Of a stretch of DNA of 64,000 nt, positions 11,095 to 22,461 are shown piece after piece. Both the position numbers and the translations under genes were made by a program. Below the pieces are notes generated by a model. It saw only the letters and a program-made list of their open reading frames with translations. It ran no database searches and was not told where the DNA came from. This DNA is from Neospora caninum Liverpool. Its lineage: Eukaryota > Apicomplexa > Conoidasida > Eucoccidiorida > Sarcocystidae. How positions within the stretch are numbered: position 1 is the stretch's first letter; every line of letters starts with the position of its first letter. The stretch lies in contig NC_018395.1 in the NCBI RefSeq assembly GCF_000208865.1, forward strand, positions 62,001 to 126,000, read 5' to 3'.

Positions 11095-14000
11095 TATATG
11101 TATAAATGCATCACATATCGAGGCTGAAACGAAAAAGGAACATCAGAGGGAGGCTCGAGGTGTAATCCTGGAAGGAGCGCACGGCGAGAAGGACAAGCAA
11201 GTGGAAGGCGTTTACACAAGCAGACGGAGGAGGAAGACTGTGAGAAAAAGGTGAGTTGCGGTACTTCATCTTGCCAAGAAAGTGTGTCCCTACGCGTCTT
11301 CTCGGAGTTCAAAAGCTCGTCGGGGATGTAGCCTGCCTTCAGTGCACTCTCTAGACGCGTGATTTCTTCCATTGTCGTCGCCTTTGCAATCGCCAGCTGA
11401 GAGGAAACAGGAAAAAACAGGGAAGGGGGCGTGAGGCAAAGGGTCACGCGTTGGCGACGGGTACGCACGGACAAGTGAGAACGCGACTGAGAGAAAATGC
11501 GACAAAAACGATCGGAAGAAGGGAAAAAGACACTGGACAGACGTGAGAGCCGGAAACCAAGGTGTTGTCATGATTTCCGGTGGCTGGGGAGGAGGAGAGA
11601 GATGGAAGAGAGAAACGGAGAAAGGAAAAACAGGAGAGCAATCGAAGATTCAGGGGGGAGGAAACAAAGGAGAACGACCCGACAAAAAAGGTGGAGGGGC
11701 GATCTCGCGAGAAGGCCCGCAAGGAAGTGACGAAAAAAGGATCGAGAGTCTCACGAACGCGGAAAGGACGAGAGAAGCGACTAGAGAGGCCGCAGAAGAA
11801 ACTCGAACCTCGAGCAAGAAAACAAGACGAACCTTGATTCTCTCGATTTGATCCGCCGAGGTGTCCGTCGCCTTCTTCTCCTCGGCGCCCACTGATCCGA
11901 CGCCCAAAGCTGCGTGGGCCTTGCGCGGCGGAGCTACAAACGAAAACGAGGGCCCGGGGTAAAAGAGGAAACACACGCGCATTGGGGAAGAGAGGTAAAA
12001 CGAAGAGAGATGTAGGGCAGAAACGAGGCAAGGAAGAGGAAGACACACAACTCAAACGCGTGGTGCAGTCGCTCTGATAGTCCTGTCGTTTTCTGGGTCT
12101 CGTCCAATTTCACTTCGACCTTCACCTTTCTTTCCTGTTTCTTTCCCTTTCGTGCATGCCGCTGCCTTTGTTTCTCAGCAAAACTCTACGCGTCCCTCTC
12201 TCGTCTCCTTTCTCGTCCCCTCCTCTTCCGACTGTGTCTGCCATTTACCTTCCCCTTCTCGATCTCTTCTCCCTCTTCTTCTGTCTCCTCTTCCTTCGTT
12301 TCCGTGCTGTTTCTGCAGTTCTTACCGATTTCGTGCGCGAGTTTCGCACCCTTCTCGCCCTTGAACGTGTTGCGGGCTTGTTCGCGTTCTTGCTGTGTCA
12401 CGCGCTTGTAATCCAGAAACCGCAGTTTCGGCAGGTTGAAAATCACGAAAAGGCGATAGTAGGCGCGCTCGCGAACGCCGTTGTCCATGAGAGAAAGGCG
12501 CTCCAGATTCTTGGCTGAGACAGCGCGACACAGCGAGATCCCATGGCTTCTGGTGCGTTCACATCATGCTAACGGCGAAAAGGGAAATGCGTTTCGACAG
12601 GAAAAGGCTTGTATTTAGCCGAGAAAAGAACGATAGAATCGCACCTCTGAAAAGAAGCTGCCACGCCTCCAGAGAACAAGAGCCGGGAGGCTGACAGACG
12701 GCGAGAGGAAGAGAGAGAGAAGGGGACAGAGAAGAACACGCGGAAAAAGGGGAGAAGAGAAGAGAGGCGCGCAAGACAGAGATAGCAAGAGTTACCAAAG
12801 AGAAGAAGAGAAAGCCCGAGAAAAGGAGACAGCAAGGGGGAGAGAAAAGGCGGGCACAACCGCTTTAGTGGGTCTGTCAAATGCCTCACTGTCTTGACGT
12901 ACCTTGAAACAGAGGAAGAAGATCCGAGAGAACATCGAGCTGTCGCCAACATGCACACACGCGCGCGAGCGACAATTCCGAAAACAAGGCGACGGCCGCG
13001 CTCACGCACGCATGAACGTCCGCGTGTACAGGCGTGAGTGCACGTACACAGGGATCCGACACACAAAAACACGCGTCTAACTGCCTGTCTATTTTCCCCA
13101 AGAATTCCCGTCGGGTCGTAAGAGGCGTTTGCTGCCTCATCTTTGCATTTCCTATCGATACATATATATATATATATACATGTATATGCATAAATGTCTC
13201 TCTGGAAGTGTACAAGTGTATATATACATTCCTATTTCTATATAGAGACTCAACGAGTGCAGAGCACTCGCGTTTGTCGTTCCATATACCCTGTATATAC
13301 ATCGGCGAACCAGGTGCAATTCGTTTCCGTCCTCTGTTTTCTCCTTACTTTGTTGTTTGTGAGGATGAGAGATGTAAGACTGGGAAGACTCGCAACCGCC
13401 TCAGGATCGATGCGAGAAATCCTATTGTTGCAGAGAATCTGTCGAGCAGCCGGCGCAGGGAGGCGAAGGCGACAGATGAGAAGGGGACGGCGGCAAGGGG
13501 CGAGTGCGCGCAGGAAACGAAAGGCAACATGGGAGGGAGCAGTTTGGAAAAGATGCAAAGAAGCAAAAAGAAAAGAGGCGCGGAGGGAACACGGACGGAA
13601 ACCATAGCGCAAACAGAACGGGAAGGTCGGTGGTGCCTAGACTGGGAGGAAGACGCGCACACCCGCGTATCCACCCAAACGTTTCTCCGCCGTTTGTGTT
13701 CTGACCAGCGTTTTCAGACGAGGAAGCGGCGGGAAGTTTTCGAGCTTCAGCAGTTCATTGTCGGTTAAGTCGATGCACTCAAAATGGTCCTGCGTCACAC
13801 CCAAGTTCTCGATCGTCGGGATTTTGTAGCCTGGGAAACAGAAACGAAGCACGGCACAGAAGAATGCGCTTTAGAACCCAGCACCAGACGAAAGGCCACC
13901 GGTTCCCAGGTTCCCTCCTTCGGAGGGAAGCCTTCTTCCCGAGCTCCACCATGTGTATACTGCGCCCGTTTCTGCGTTGAAGCTGTGCTGGAGGTTCACG

Positions 14001-14195
14001 AGAGAGCACGGAAAAGCAGAGGGAAGAAATCGAAGTTTCCGTTCGAAGGAAGGCGAACGGAAATCAAAAAAGAGGGAAAATGCGTTTCTCGTTTCCCGTC
14101 GCGCGCGCGCGCCTACCTCGCAGAGACAAGGTCCAGTCCCGTCCCGGGTTGATATACTGGTGAGACTGGAGAATTAGCTCCACTGTCAGCCGCAT
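11007..14195 (-). CDS. U2 small nuclear ribonucleoprotein A' (U2A')
   Basis: Spliceosome component: a leucine-rich-repeat protein that partners U2B'' on stem-loop IV of U2 snRNA. Exons on the minus strand: 14195-14117, 13830-13706, 13438-13349, 12939-12903, 12514-12326, 11933-11833 and 11396 onward. Every border is GT-AG and the phases join exactly. Exon 1 starts MRLTVELILQSHQYINPG, like the human MVKLTAELIEQAAQY start. Then come GYKIPTIENLG and LTDNELLKLENFPPLPRLKTL (first repeats), ILCNNRISRID and SLILTNNK, MDNGVRERAYYRLFVIFNLP, and LRFLDYKRVTQQEREQARNTFKG (LRR-cap region). The last visible conserved part is MEEITRLESALKAGYIPDEL, matching the C-terminal end of the human protein. Beyond about 11255 the frame stays open to a stop at 11007 but turns into TA-repeat-encoded residues, so the true 3' end is uncertain: a further intron starting at GTACCG is possible. 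Confidence 0.9.
11056..11099. repeat. TA microsatellite at the 3' end of the U2A' gene
   Basis: 33 bases of alternating A and T (11056-11088), then CA and a second short TA run. If the last exon is read through, it encodes an artificial Tyr-Ile repeat, which is one reason to doubt the nominal stop at 11007. A smaller TA run (13162-13178) lies in the third intron of the same gene. Confidence 0.9.
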
Positions 14196-17100
14196 TTTTG
14201 CTAGCCCACAGAGGAGAACAGAGAAGAACTCGGCAGCGCTAGGGACGGGGAAGAAGAAGACGACGCAGCGAGAAAGGAGGAAACTCCAGAAGGGACAGAG
14301 AGAGTGGAAGAGAGTGAAGAGGAATGGAGCAACTCGAGGGTGCGACGCGTGAACTGCGAGATGTCGCCTCGAGGTTTGCACGAACTGAGGAAGAGCCGAA
14401 ATCGGAGCTCGACCAAAACGCGCGAGGACCCAGGATCGACAACTCTGGGTAGACGGCAGTTTGGCCAGGGACGAGACTGCCTCGTAGGAACTTCGGAACC
14501 TTCACAGGAATCTTCTCGACCTCTTTGTCTTCCGAAGCGGTGAAGAGGAAGTGAGGCACAAATGATACGGCCTCACAGAGAGAGAGCAGGGACAAAGGGA
14601 GGTGCCAAGACAGGGCGAAGAGACACCCAGAGAACGGCTCAAATGAATAGCCTCAAATGAGTAGCCAAGTGTCGCTAAGAGCGCGGAGCGGAGACAACGC
14701 AGAGAGACGGCGGCTGAGCTACAGAGACCACCGACACTGGAGAGGAAAAGGTTCCAGGGGAGAACGAGGCGAGAGAGGAACGCAGAAATGGCAGAGTAAC
14801 GCAAGGAAGATCGATGAAGTCGAGGGCGACAAAGACAGCGAAGGCGACGAAGACTGAGATGGAAGTCGACGGTGAGAGAGCGAGAAAGTTGGTAACGAAG
14901 CGGCACGAAGGGGGAGGAACAAGAAGAGCGCCCCTCACGAATTTAGTGGCGCGGAATGTTAGGTGTCAACGGGAGGGGAACGGTGACAGAAGACAAACAG
15001 AGCTGTCCAAGACAGGGACGCGAGACGAGACAGTGTATCACCTTTCTTCCACTCCCACTCAGGATAGAGCAGCGTCGACTACTGGCTACCGCCTCGTGTG
15101 TGTGTCCGTTCTCGTTTTTCTGGTCGAGCTCGCTGGGAAAGTCGTTTCTTTCCGCCCTTGGACAGTCAGATGACGCACAGACACCTTCAAGGGCAAGCAG
15201 GGATTCTTTGCCTACGAGATGGGTTTCTGACCGTTCCGAGGTAGACGACAACGGGGGCGTGCTCCCCTGGCGCGCAAAGGGCGACGAAACCCAGTCGGGA
15301 GGAGCAAAGCCGGGGAAAAGAACTTGCGACGATGGCAAAGGAACTGGTTCTTTACAAAATAGACGACGCATCCGTCACATGCCACAAGAAAAAGAGGAAT
15401 GTGCCGTTTGGCGTTTGAAATATTGTGCGCAAATGTAGAGATCGCAAATGAAAACGCGCAGCGGATGGAAATCGAAGCGGGAAGGTGGTGAAAATGGGTC
15501 ACACGAAGGAAGCTGTCACGGAAGGAGAGAACGTAACAAAAAGAACAGAAGGCAAAGACAGGGAAATGAGAGAAAACTGAAGCCGAGAAATGCTGCTTGG
15601 AAGATGCTCGGCGTCTTTTCTCCCGCTCAAAACCGCAGTTACTTTTCCGTTCGAATCTCGGATTCGGTGCATGCAAAAACGACGCCACTGTCGGCCGGAA
15701 AAAATGAGAGAGCCGGTGGGAGCGAAGACAAACGGGCGAATTCACGCTTGCGGGAGCGTCCAGGATGCTTGCTCTTTTCTTTCGTCCTCCAGGGAGAAAA
15801 TCAAAGAACTCTTTCCCACGTTTGCAGTTGACGGTTCACGTGGGCTTGTGCGCACAATCCATGTCTCTGGAACAGAGAAGCCGCGGGCTGTCTGGTTTGG
15901 AAGTTCGCAGCTGTGGATTCTCAGAAAGTGTGTTTCTTCGTTTTCTTCAACGTCGTTCACTCCCTTTTCTCTTTAGACTGGAAAGAGCGAATAGGCTTGG
16001 CATTGTTCTGAAAAGCCGACAAACCCGCTCGTCCCCCCGGGGGCATACGAGTGTAGGGCCAGCAGGTATCCCCTGACGCTTCCAGTAAGCCTACACTTTT
16101 CAACGTAGTAGGAGAGGAATCCAACCGAACGCCCCGTTTTCTTTGTTTTGTTTGCCTGTGTCCAGTACATAAAATAAGGTAGTTGAAGAAATTACAGAGC
16201 TCATCGATGGGAGCAACCAGCGGTGTGTGCCCAGCGTGACCGTCAGTTGGCGCAGGGCCCTGCGGAATCCCGGTAGTTTTGCGTGAGGAAGTTGTTCGTA
16301 TCACTCAGGTAACAAGAAAATCATGCATATGAAGTCTCACCGTTTCCACTGGCTATACACGAAGCCCAAGAATGCAGTGCGGCTGTCTCTAGGAGCAAAG
16401 AAGGGCTTCGGCTGGCAGCCGTATGGAGACGTGTTGCTGGCGCACATCGAGGCTTAGTTTGGTAACTTGTTTGAACAAAGCGTTAAGAGCAATACTTTTC
16501 TTATCACTAGATCGTTTTCGCGGAGGCTTCCGTCGAGCCCACGACGCGGAAGCACACTGAGTGCTGTCCCGAGAAAAGCTGCGGGCAATCTCTTCTTCTG
16601 CAACTGAACCGCGGTCTACGACATACAGAAGTTAATCAGATGTATATCCAACGTTTGGTAATCCTCGCGAAGAGGAGTCCGTTCTGCATAGAAGGAAGCG
16701 ATCCCTCCCACAGATACGCTTGATAGATACAGAACTCGTGCAGAACCCTGCATTCGGCAAATCGAGGAGCAGGAAACAAATTGTGAGCACCATCCTCAGC
16801 AAGGTTATTCTCAATGGGGAATACACACCTCCCGACGAGTGTGACCAAGTGCGGCATCCCGCTCAGGAGTCGACATGCGAACGCAAGGCTGCCCTTTGAC
16901 CATCTATAAAAAGAGAAAAACCAGCTTGAACAGGGTTGAGGCTTTCCTCCTGGATGGTACACACGCGCGGCAGTCTGGTAACGCCGAAGAGTAGTACGCG
17001 AAAGCGACACCAAAAGAAGGGAAAACCTCCGTTAAGACTGCGCTGGCATCACCGGAAGGTCTGCGAGAACGCGGTGCATCGGCGTGCCTGCATGCCTGCC

Positions 17101-17610
17101 CTCCACAGCTAAGAAAGTGGGTGTGGCATTCGCATGTCGAAAAAAGAGATCCGTTGCTCTCTCGGGGAATGCCACCATGGCCTGTGCGCTGTTTTCAAAT
17201 TGTCTCAGTAGGGCGCTATCCGCCTACAAAACCGCTCCGTGCGGTGCGCACCGGAAGACGCCGGCCTCAGCAGACTTGACACAGAAGCCTCTGACGAGTC
17301 ATTGGGCCACGAACCAAGGCACGTCTCGACTCTGTTCTAACCAAAGTGATTCCATGTACTGTGGAACGTCGCGAAACTGTCAGAGTCCTCTCTGCCACCG
17401 GTCGCTCGGTCCACAACTTTCCCCTCAAAGCTTCGCCGACGAACCCACAGGTCGAAGCAGAAAAGCGCAACTCCATTGAGAAGGATCTCCGCAAAGCTTC
17501 ATCAAAAGGCAACAAAGACCACATGTAATTTAATCTAGTCAAGTAAACGAAAACCAAAAATGGAAGGGGCTACCGTCCATTTGGGAACCAAAGAAATCAA
17601 ATATAGAAAA
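14196..17610. other. Upstream region of U2A' and start of a gene-poor island
   Basis: 14196-14900 is purine-rich and should include the U2A' promoter. From about 15800 the sequence changes to less biased composition. On the minus strand three segments can be joined with GT-AG borders into a possible 110-residue frame (17178-17053, 16903-16829, 16747-16616), described under findings. Otherwise nothing is recognised. Confidence 0.45.
17607..17610 (-). terminator. RNA polymerase III T-run terminator of the 5S gene
   Basis: AAAA on the plus strand is TTTT on the coding strand, directly after the 3' end of the 5S rRNA. Four T residues are a usual minimal polymerase III stop signal. Confidence 0.7.
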
Positions 17611-17731
17611 GCTGTCAGCACCCGAGGGTATTCCCTGGGAGTCCCCCACCCAAGTACTAACCGGGCCTTGCGCCGCTTAACTTCGGAGGTCTGAAGGGAT
17701 CCGGTGCATTCGACGCAGTATGACCGACAGC
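17611..17731 (-). rRNA. 5S ribosomal RNA
   Basis: On the minus strand these 121 bases have the length and conserved blocks of eukaryotic 5S rRNA: the CATAC block near the 5' end, CCTCCGAAGTTAAGCGGCG (box A of the internal promoter, 17671-17683), GGTTAGTACTTGGGTGGG (box C, 17645-17662), then GGGAATACC and GGGTGCTG near the 3' end. The first six bases, GCTGTC, pair perfectly with the last six, GACAGC, giving the closing helix I. A TTTT terminator follows immediately. The terminal helix and the 3' hairpin differ from the human sequence, but pairing is kept, which argues for a functional gene rather than a pseudogene. It is transcribed by polymerase III via TFIIIA and forms part of the large ribosomal subunit. 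No other rRNA gene is in the window, so it is a solitary copy here. Confidence 0.9.
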
Positions 17732-19291
17732 GACACAAGATAATGTATGACTTGTGCCGCGAAGAGGATCGACACCATGCCTCCTTCAAGTACTATAATA
17801 ATAGTCCCTGGGAGAGCTAAGGGTAACACAGCCAGCGATGCTATTCCTTTTCTACTGGTTCGCTGCATTCCCTCGCGCATACTGCCGACGCGATCACCTT
17901 TGTACGACATAGCTAACATTATCCCTCCGAGGGCGTCTGGTACACCCCGTTCCTCGTCGCAGACCGACAAGAGGTTCTGTCCTTGGCTTCATCTGCAAAC
18001 CAAATGCTTCCTGTTCTTATCAGACGCGTGAGAGAATTGTCGCCACCCCTTACCAAAGGGCTGGCACTCAGGTGTGTCGGACACCGACTCTATCGTCAGG
18101 GTCTCGTCGAGCGCTGTACAGAATACCACCATTCAAGTTTTGACGATGACAGGAGCTTTTCAGGTACATAGCCGGCCGGATCACTGGCCACCCTCGCGTC
18201 TATGAGAGCCATTGGACGAGGCTCATGAAACGTGCCTCATGAAGTTTAGGGGCTGAACGTTCCGTGGAGGCCTGGTTTATCCTCTCCGCTTCCACCGTCG
18301 CCTCTCCCCGTTTCCCACCAGCGGCCGTTCTGATGCGGGCCTTCTAACGTGCCGCACCCAGTGCAAATGCCACAGTCGCGTGCTCCTTACAGCATACGGA
18401 ATGTTAGGTGTGCGGCTGTTCGTAGTGTACCTGAGAAGCATTTCGATCGCACTGTGCTTATGGTGCGTCCCAACAGGCAGTCATCATTGTGACCGTTCTC
18501 AACGAACTGTTCAGATTTCATACTGATGAGACATGAGCCGATGATCACACGGATTGCATCAAAGGTAAGTGAAAGGCAGAATCTTCACGAGGATGGCTCT
18601 AGTGGTCCTTACTCGCTTAATCAATCTTTTCATGCGAGCCCCTGGGTCCAGGAATGAGGGGCACATTGTCTTTCCTCAGATCCGGCTTCTGACGGTTAAA
18701 AGAGCATGTGTGACCTGCCTTGACATTGACAGCTACCCCCCTTCACCGCCAAGGATAGGCATCCACCTGTCTCACCGCCGCTCTGAGCCATGCATTTGTT
18801 GGTGTTTCAAGTTCTCGCTGTATGGGGGGATTTGACTGTCACAGCTTTATTCTTCGATGGAACGAAAGAGTGTAAAATGGAGAACAGAGTTGGACAGGTG
18901 CTGAAGGACGACACCTGAATCGGACGCGGTATTAGTTTTTCAGTTGATCGGTGGCCGCATGCTATCTCACTGCCGTTGCGATAGGAGATTTGTTCTCAGA
19001 TAATGGTGCCTTTACAGGCAGAGACACAGACCATCAATGTCTTCGGTCGGTTTTCTTGAAAGCCCTGCAGACTCTGAATGTACGCGTCCCGTGATTGCGA
19101 GTCAACTCTCTCGGGGTCTTATAGAAGGAAGCAGACGTTAGTTAGCCTGCCATGGGGTAGCTGCCACCCACGCCAGTTACGCTGCCCCGCTTTCGGCCAT
19201 CGTAGCAGCTTTCATGCGACTCATTTATGATTCGTTGGTTAATGACCAGCGTTAGCTGACACTACGTTCTATTGCGTTAGAATGCAAGAAA
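17732..19291. other. Gene-free stretch between 5S rRNA and first surface protein gene
   Basis: The composition is balanced and there are no long frames. I see no RNA gene, repeat or coding segment that can be supported. The promoter of the 19292 gene should lie near the right end. Confidence 0.5.
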
Positions 19292-20248
19292 ATGGCGAAT
19301 CCTTGCCCACTAAAATTCAGGTCAGCTGGACTCGCACTTTGGGTTCCCTTGGTCTTATTCGTGGCAGTAGAAGGTCTCGAAGAAGGTCCAGGCACTCCTT
19401 CAGCCGCTGTGACTGTAGTGCTGGATGATCAACGAGAAACGAGAAGCTTTCGGGAAGACGTGTGGCTGCATGGAGGAGACGCACTTGATTTGATTGATAG
19501 GACAGGTGGTGCAGCAATTTATCCAACGACATATACCTCGCAAGCTTTTCGGTTTATTAACGGCAAGTGTGATACATCCCAGCCCATAAACTATGTTGAA
19601 ATTTACCTAGCGACCGATAAGAACCATATCTTTTGGACCAAGAAGAGTGCTTCTCCAGATCTTAGGAAAGACAGCGGCGATCCCCGCAAAGGGATTCACA
19701 CTCCAATCCCCACCGTCTACAGGTTCACAAGCCCTTCGTCGGACGAGACTGCGCCAGAGTTCTGTTTCATATTCGTCGTTCCCTCTGCCTCCTCCCAGGT
19801 CGAGGCTATCTCGAATGATCCACGTCAGACAGATTTAGGACCTGACAGAAGCACAGCTGCACTCCGCCGTGCGCGCGCGAACGAATCTGAGAGTCACTTG
19901 AAGACAGCACTGCATGACCACTCTTCGCTACCGAGCAGCGGAACGACAGAGGAGCAACGGATCCATCACAGCATTACCAGACAAACCATCGAAAAGGGTA
20001 AAGAAGCACCGCAGAGGAGGCTTCATCCTGACTTTGCCTTTGACGAAGATCCAGACGAAAACGAAGCCGAGGATACCGTTTTTGCCATTATCAATGATGA
20101 GGAACGCGCTTACATGTTTCGTCGCCTCCAGGCCGTCCAGACAAACAAACTCGATTTCAACCGTCACGACTACGTGGCAATGCTAGTCGTCCATTCGATC
20201 GCGGATAGAAAGGAAGAACGTGAATTAGGAGTCGGTCACGATGCGTGA
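19292..20248 (+). CDS. Secreted two-cysteine surface-type protein, paralogue A
   Basis: 318 residues, single exon; the ATG sits in AAAATGGC, the favoured start context in Toxoplasma. Residues 12-27 form a hydrophobic signal peptide. The domain at about 50-165 is homologous to two other proteins in this window. Shared marks are a VWL segment at 57-59, LIDRT (67-71), the first Cys at 93 in GKCD, HIFW (112-115), YRFTSPS (143-149) and the second Cys at 158 in FCFIF. It resembles one half of an SRS (SAG1-related) domain but lacks the usual four to six cysteines. It may belong to one of the Toxoplasma-specific 'family A'-type groups, which I cannot confirm. Residues 165-280 are charged and disordered-looking. 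Unlike its paralogues it ends in a charged tail (VVHSIADRKEERELGVGHDA) instead of a hydrophobic GPI-attachment signal, so it may be secreted in soluble form. Confidence 0.75.
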   Translation: MANPCPLKFRSAGLALWVPLVLFVAVEGLEEGPGTPSAAVTVVLDDQRETRSFREDVWLHGGDALDLIDRTGGAAIYPTTYTSQAFRFINGKCDTSQPINYVEIYLATDKNHIFWTKKSASPDLRKDSGDPRKGIHTPIPTVYRFTSPSSDETAPEFCFIFVVPSASSQVEAISNDPRQTDLGPDRSTAALRRARANESESHLKTALHDHSSLPSSGTTEEQRIHHSITRQTIEKGKEAPQRRLHPDFAFDEDPDENEAEDTVFAIINDEERAYMFRRLQAVQTNKLDFNRHDYVAMLVVHSIADRKEERELGVGHDA

Positions 20249-22461
20249 CTCATAGCGCTATTTATTCCTCTTAATGATTCTTTACTAGCAGCGAAGAAGG
20301 CAGGCGATCGGGTGTTTGGGCGTCTTAATCTCTGTAATCGAAGAAACCGTAGCTGGCATCCATAGGTGATTTCATACCCGCATTACACCGTAACGACTTC
20401 ATGCCAGCAAAGCAACCCGAGAAGCAGACTCTTACGTGGTTACGTTTTTCAAAGTAGCGGCGTGTGCAGCCGAAGAGGCGACAGTGCCTCCGGTGGTAAA
20501 GGATTACTTTTTTTCCGATATTTGTGATTAGCCATCGTAGTACGACTTGTCACTTTCGCCAGCTGCACAGCAGAGATAAGAGTGCAGTTCTCATCCACGT
20601 TCTGCAGCCTTGCACTTGTGAGAAAGAGAAGTGCCGTCCAACGGCTTTCTGGAAATGGGCGCAGTAGCTCTATTTGAGTGGCAGTTTCACGCCAGGAGAT
20701 CTGTGCGACCACAAAGACGTGGTTTCCTTCCTGAAAGTGCGAAGGGTGTTGGGCACATGAGTCGAGATTTCGGGGAGAGAGGATGGCGACTGTAGGAGGT
20801 GAGAGATTGGGATGCCATATGTACGAAAGGCGCGAGGCGTTTTACCATAGGAAAGTCTCATTTAGCAAGAAATGCTGAGTAAGGCAGGGACCCGCATCAC
20901 CCCCGAGCGAGCACTCATTTTGAGCCTCCGGAATAGTACGCGACACTCCAGAGGTCGGAACCCAACGATTATCCAATCTCGGCGCTATCAGAGACGGGCA
21001 GGTGTCACCATGGTCCCGCATCACACCGATGGATTTTCTTTTCCTTCCCTGGTTCCAGTTCCGAACACTCGGGATGCGTCACGGTAAAAACAATGCCCGC
21101 CGTTTCGTCCTTCATGGTTCTCTCTCGAGCTCCTGCGGGGACAAAACCTATATTTTCTTTTCTTGTCTACCAATACGTCCCTTGTTTTAACTCAGAAGAC
21201 TCCGCACACATGAAATTGTTTACAAGGGCCACTATCTACAAAACTATTTCGTACACTTCAGCATTCGAAGGAGGAATACTCTTGGTTCCAGTGAAAGCGA
21301 GATGAACCCGAGCGGTGCGAAAGCAGGTCCTTCTGCATGGCCGACGCAAGTGACCTTATTTAACAAACACTGTTGAGAGAGAAGCTCGCTCTTGTCGTTT
21401 CGATAAACACAACGGAAAATATACTGGTGAAATTTGGGTGTGTGCACTGTGAATCTCAGATGCCACACACGTGAAAATTCTGTGCGCTTAGCATGGCCGC
21501 GTTCCTCCGGTGCGAATATTGACGCGCAGTGCAGCGTAATGAGGCTACTAGTCGATAGCATTCCAGACCAGTTTTAATTCATTACCGTGTGCATCGAATT
21601 GGTATATTGTAGTTCAGTTATTTGACACTCGGGCGATCGCAGCAACGCATTATATGGGCTGAATCTGCACTACTATATGAGTTGAGCGATCGACAACTTC
21701 AACCGCAGGTTGTCGCTCTTCTCGTCCATCTGGCTGACAGGAATGCTGCAAAAGGCTCATATCAATGCTCGCCAATGTTGTGCATGGCAACTACGCAGAT
21801 ATGGGGTAATGAACCGCCGGAGGCCTCGGAGCGTTTAGGCTGTTGGGTTCGACGAACGAGCACATTCCTACGAAGGGCAGAGCCATTCAGTGTGTAAGAA
21901 AGCAGAAGTGAAGGGAAGTGTTTTGCTCGAATGTTTTCTTTCTTCAGCATTACTGTCCCATCTATCGATCGTTCACATCGACGACACCGGACCACGAGGA
22001 AGCGCAGAAACTCAGTTTGTCTACCAGTCCTGTGGGCATTAGCTGCGCAATACTCTTAGGAAATTACCTGAAAGTTGTCGTAAAAGATACGTCCGTGGAA
22101 TGCATGGCTAATGCCTTACTCTACCAATACGTGTTCGGGTAAAGGCGATCTCCATCTTGAAGCGCAAAGCTACACGATACCAAGCACAGTAGCTGCCCCA
22201 CATGTCAGCAGATTCCTGAGATGAAGTCTAATTTGTCTGAGTCACCACTTAAAACAACGGGCCCGTTAGCCGACTGATTTGTATCTCTGAGTTGATATTC
22301 TTGGGAAACTGTCAAATCGAGAACACCTACGCAATGCCTTCGTTTATACACTGTCGGTCTTTGTGATTTCCGGTTAATCACGTCTGCCGAAGCGTACATT
22401 GAAAGAACCTCGGAGAGAAAAAGAAGCTGTCGAGTGTGGACCTTTGCCCGTTCTATGCAAA
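20249..22461. other. Gene-free stretch between surface paralogues A and B
   Basis: Frames of 60-105 codons occur on both strands but none has a signal peptide, splice pattern or recognisable motif. I found no obvious relic of a further surface protein copy. Confidence 0.5.

Noticed and set aside
22399..22461. Upstream ATG for surface paralogue B
   Set aside because: It would bury the signal peptide behind 21 charged residues. The ATG at 22462 has the preferred AAAATGG context.
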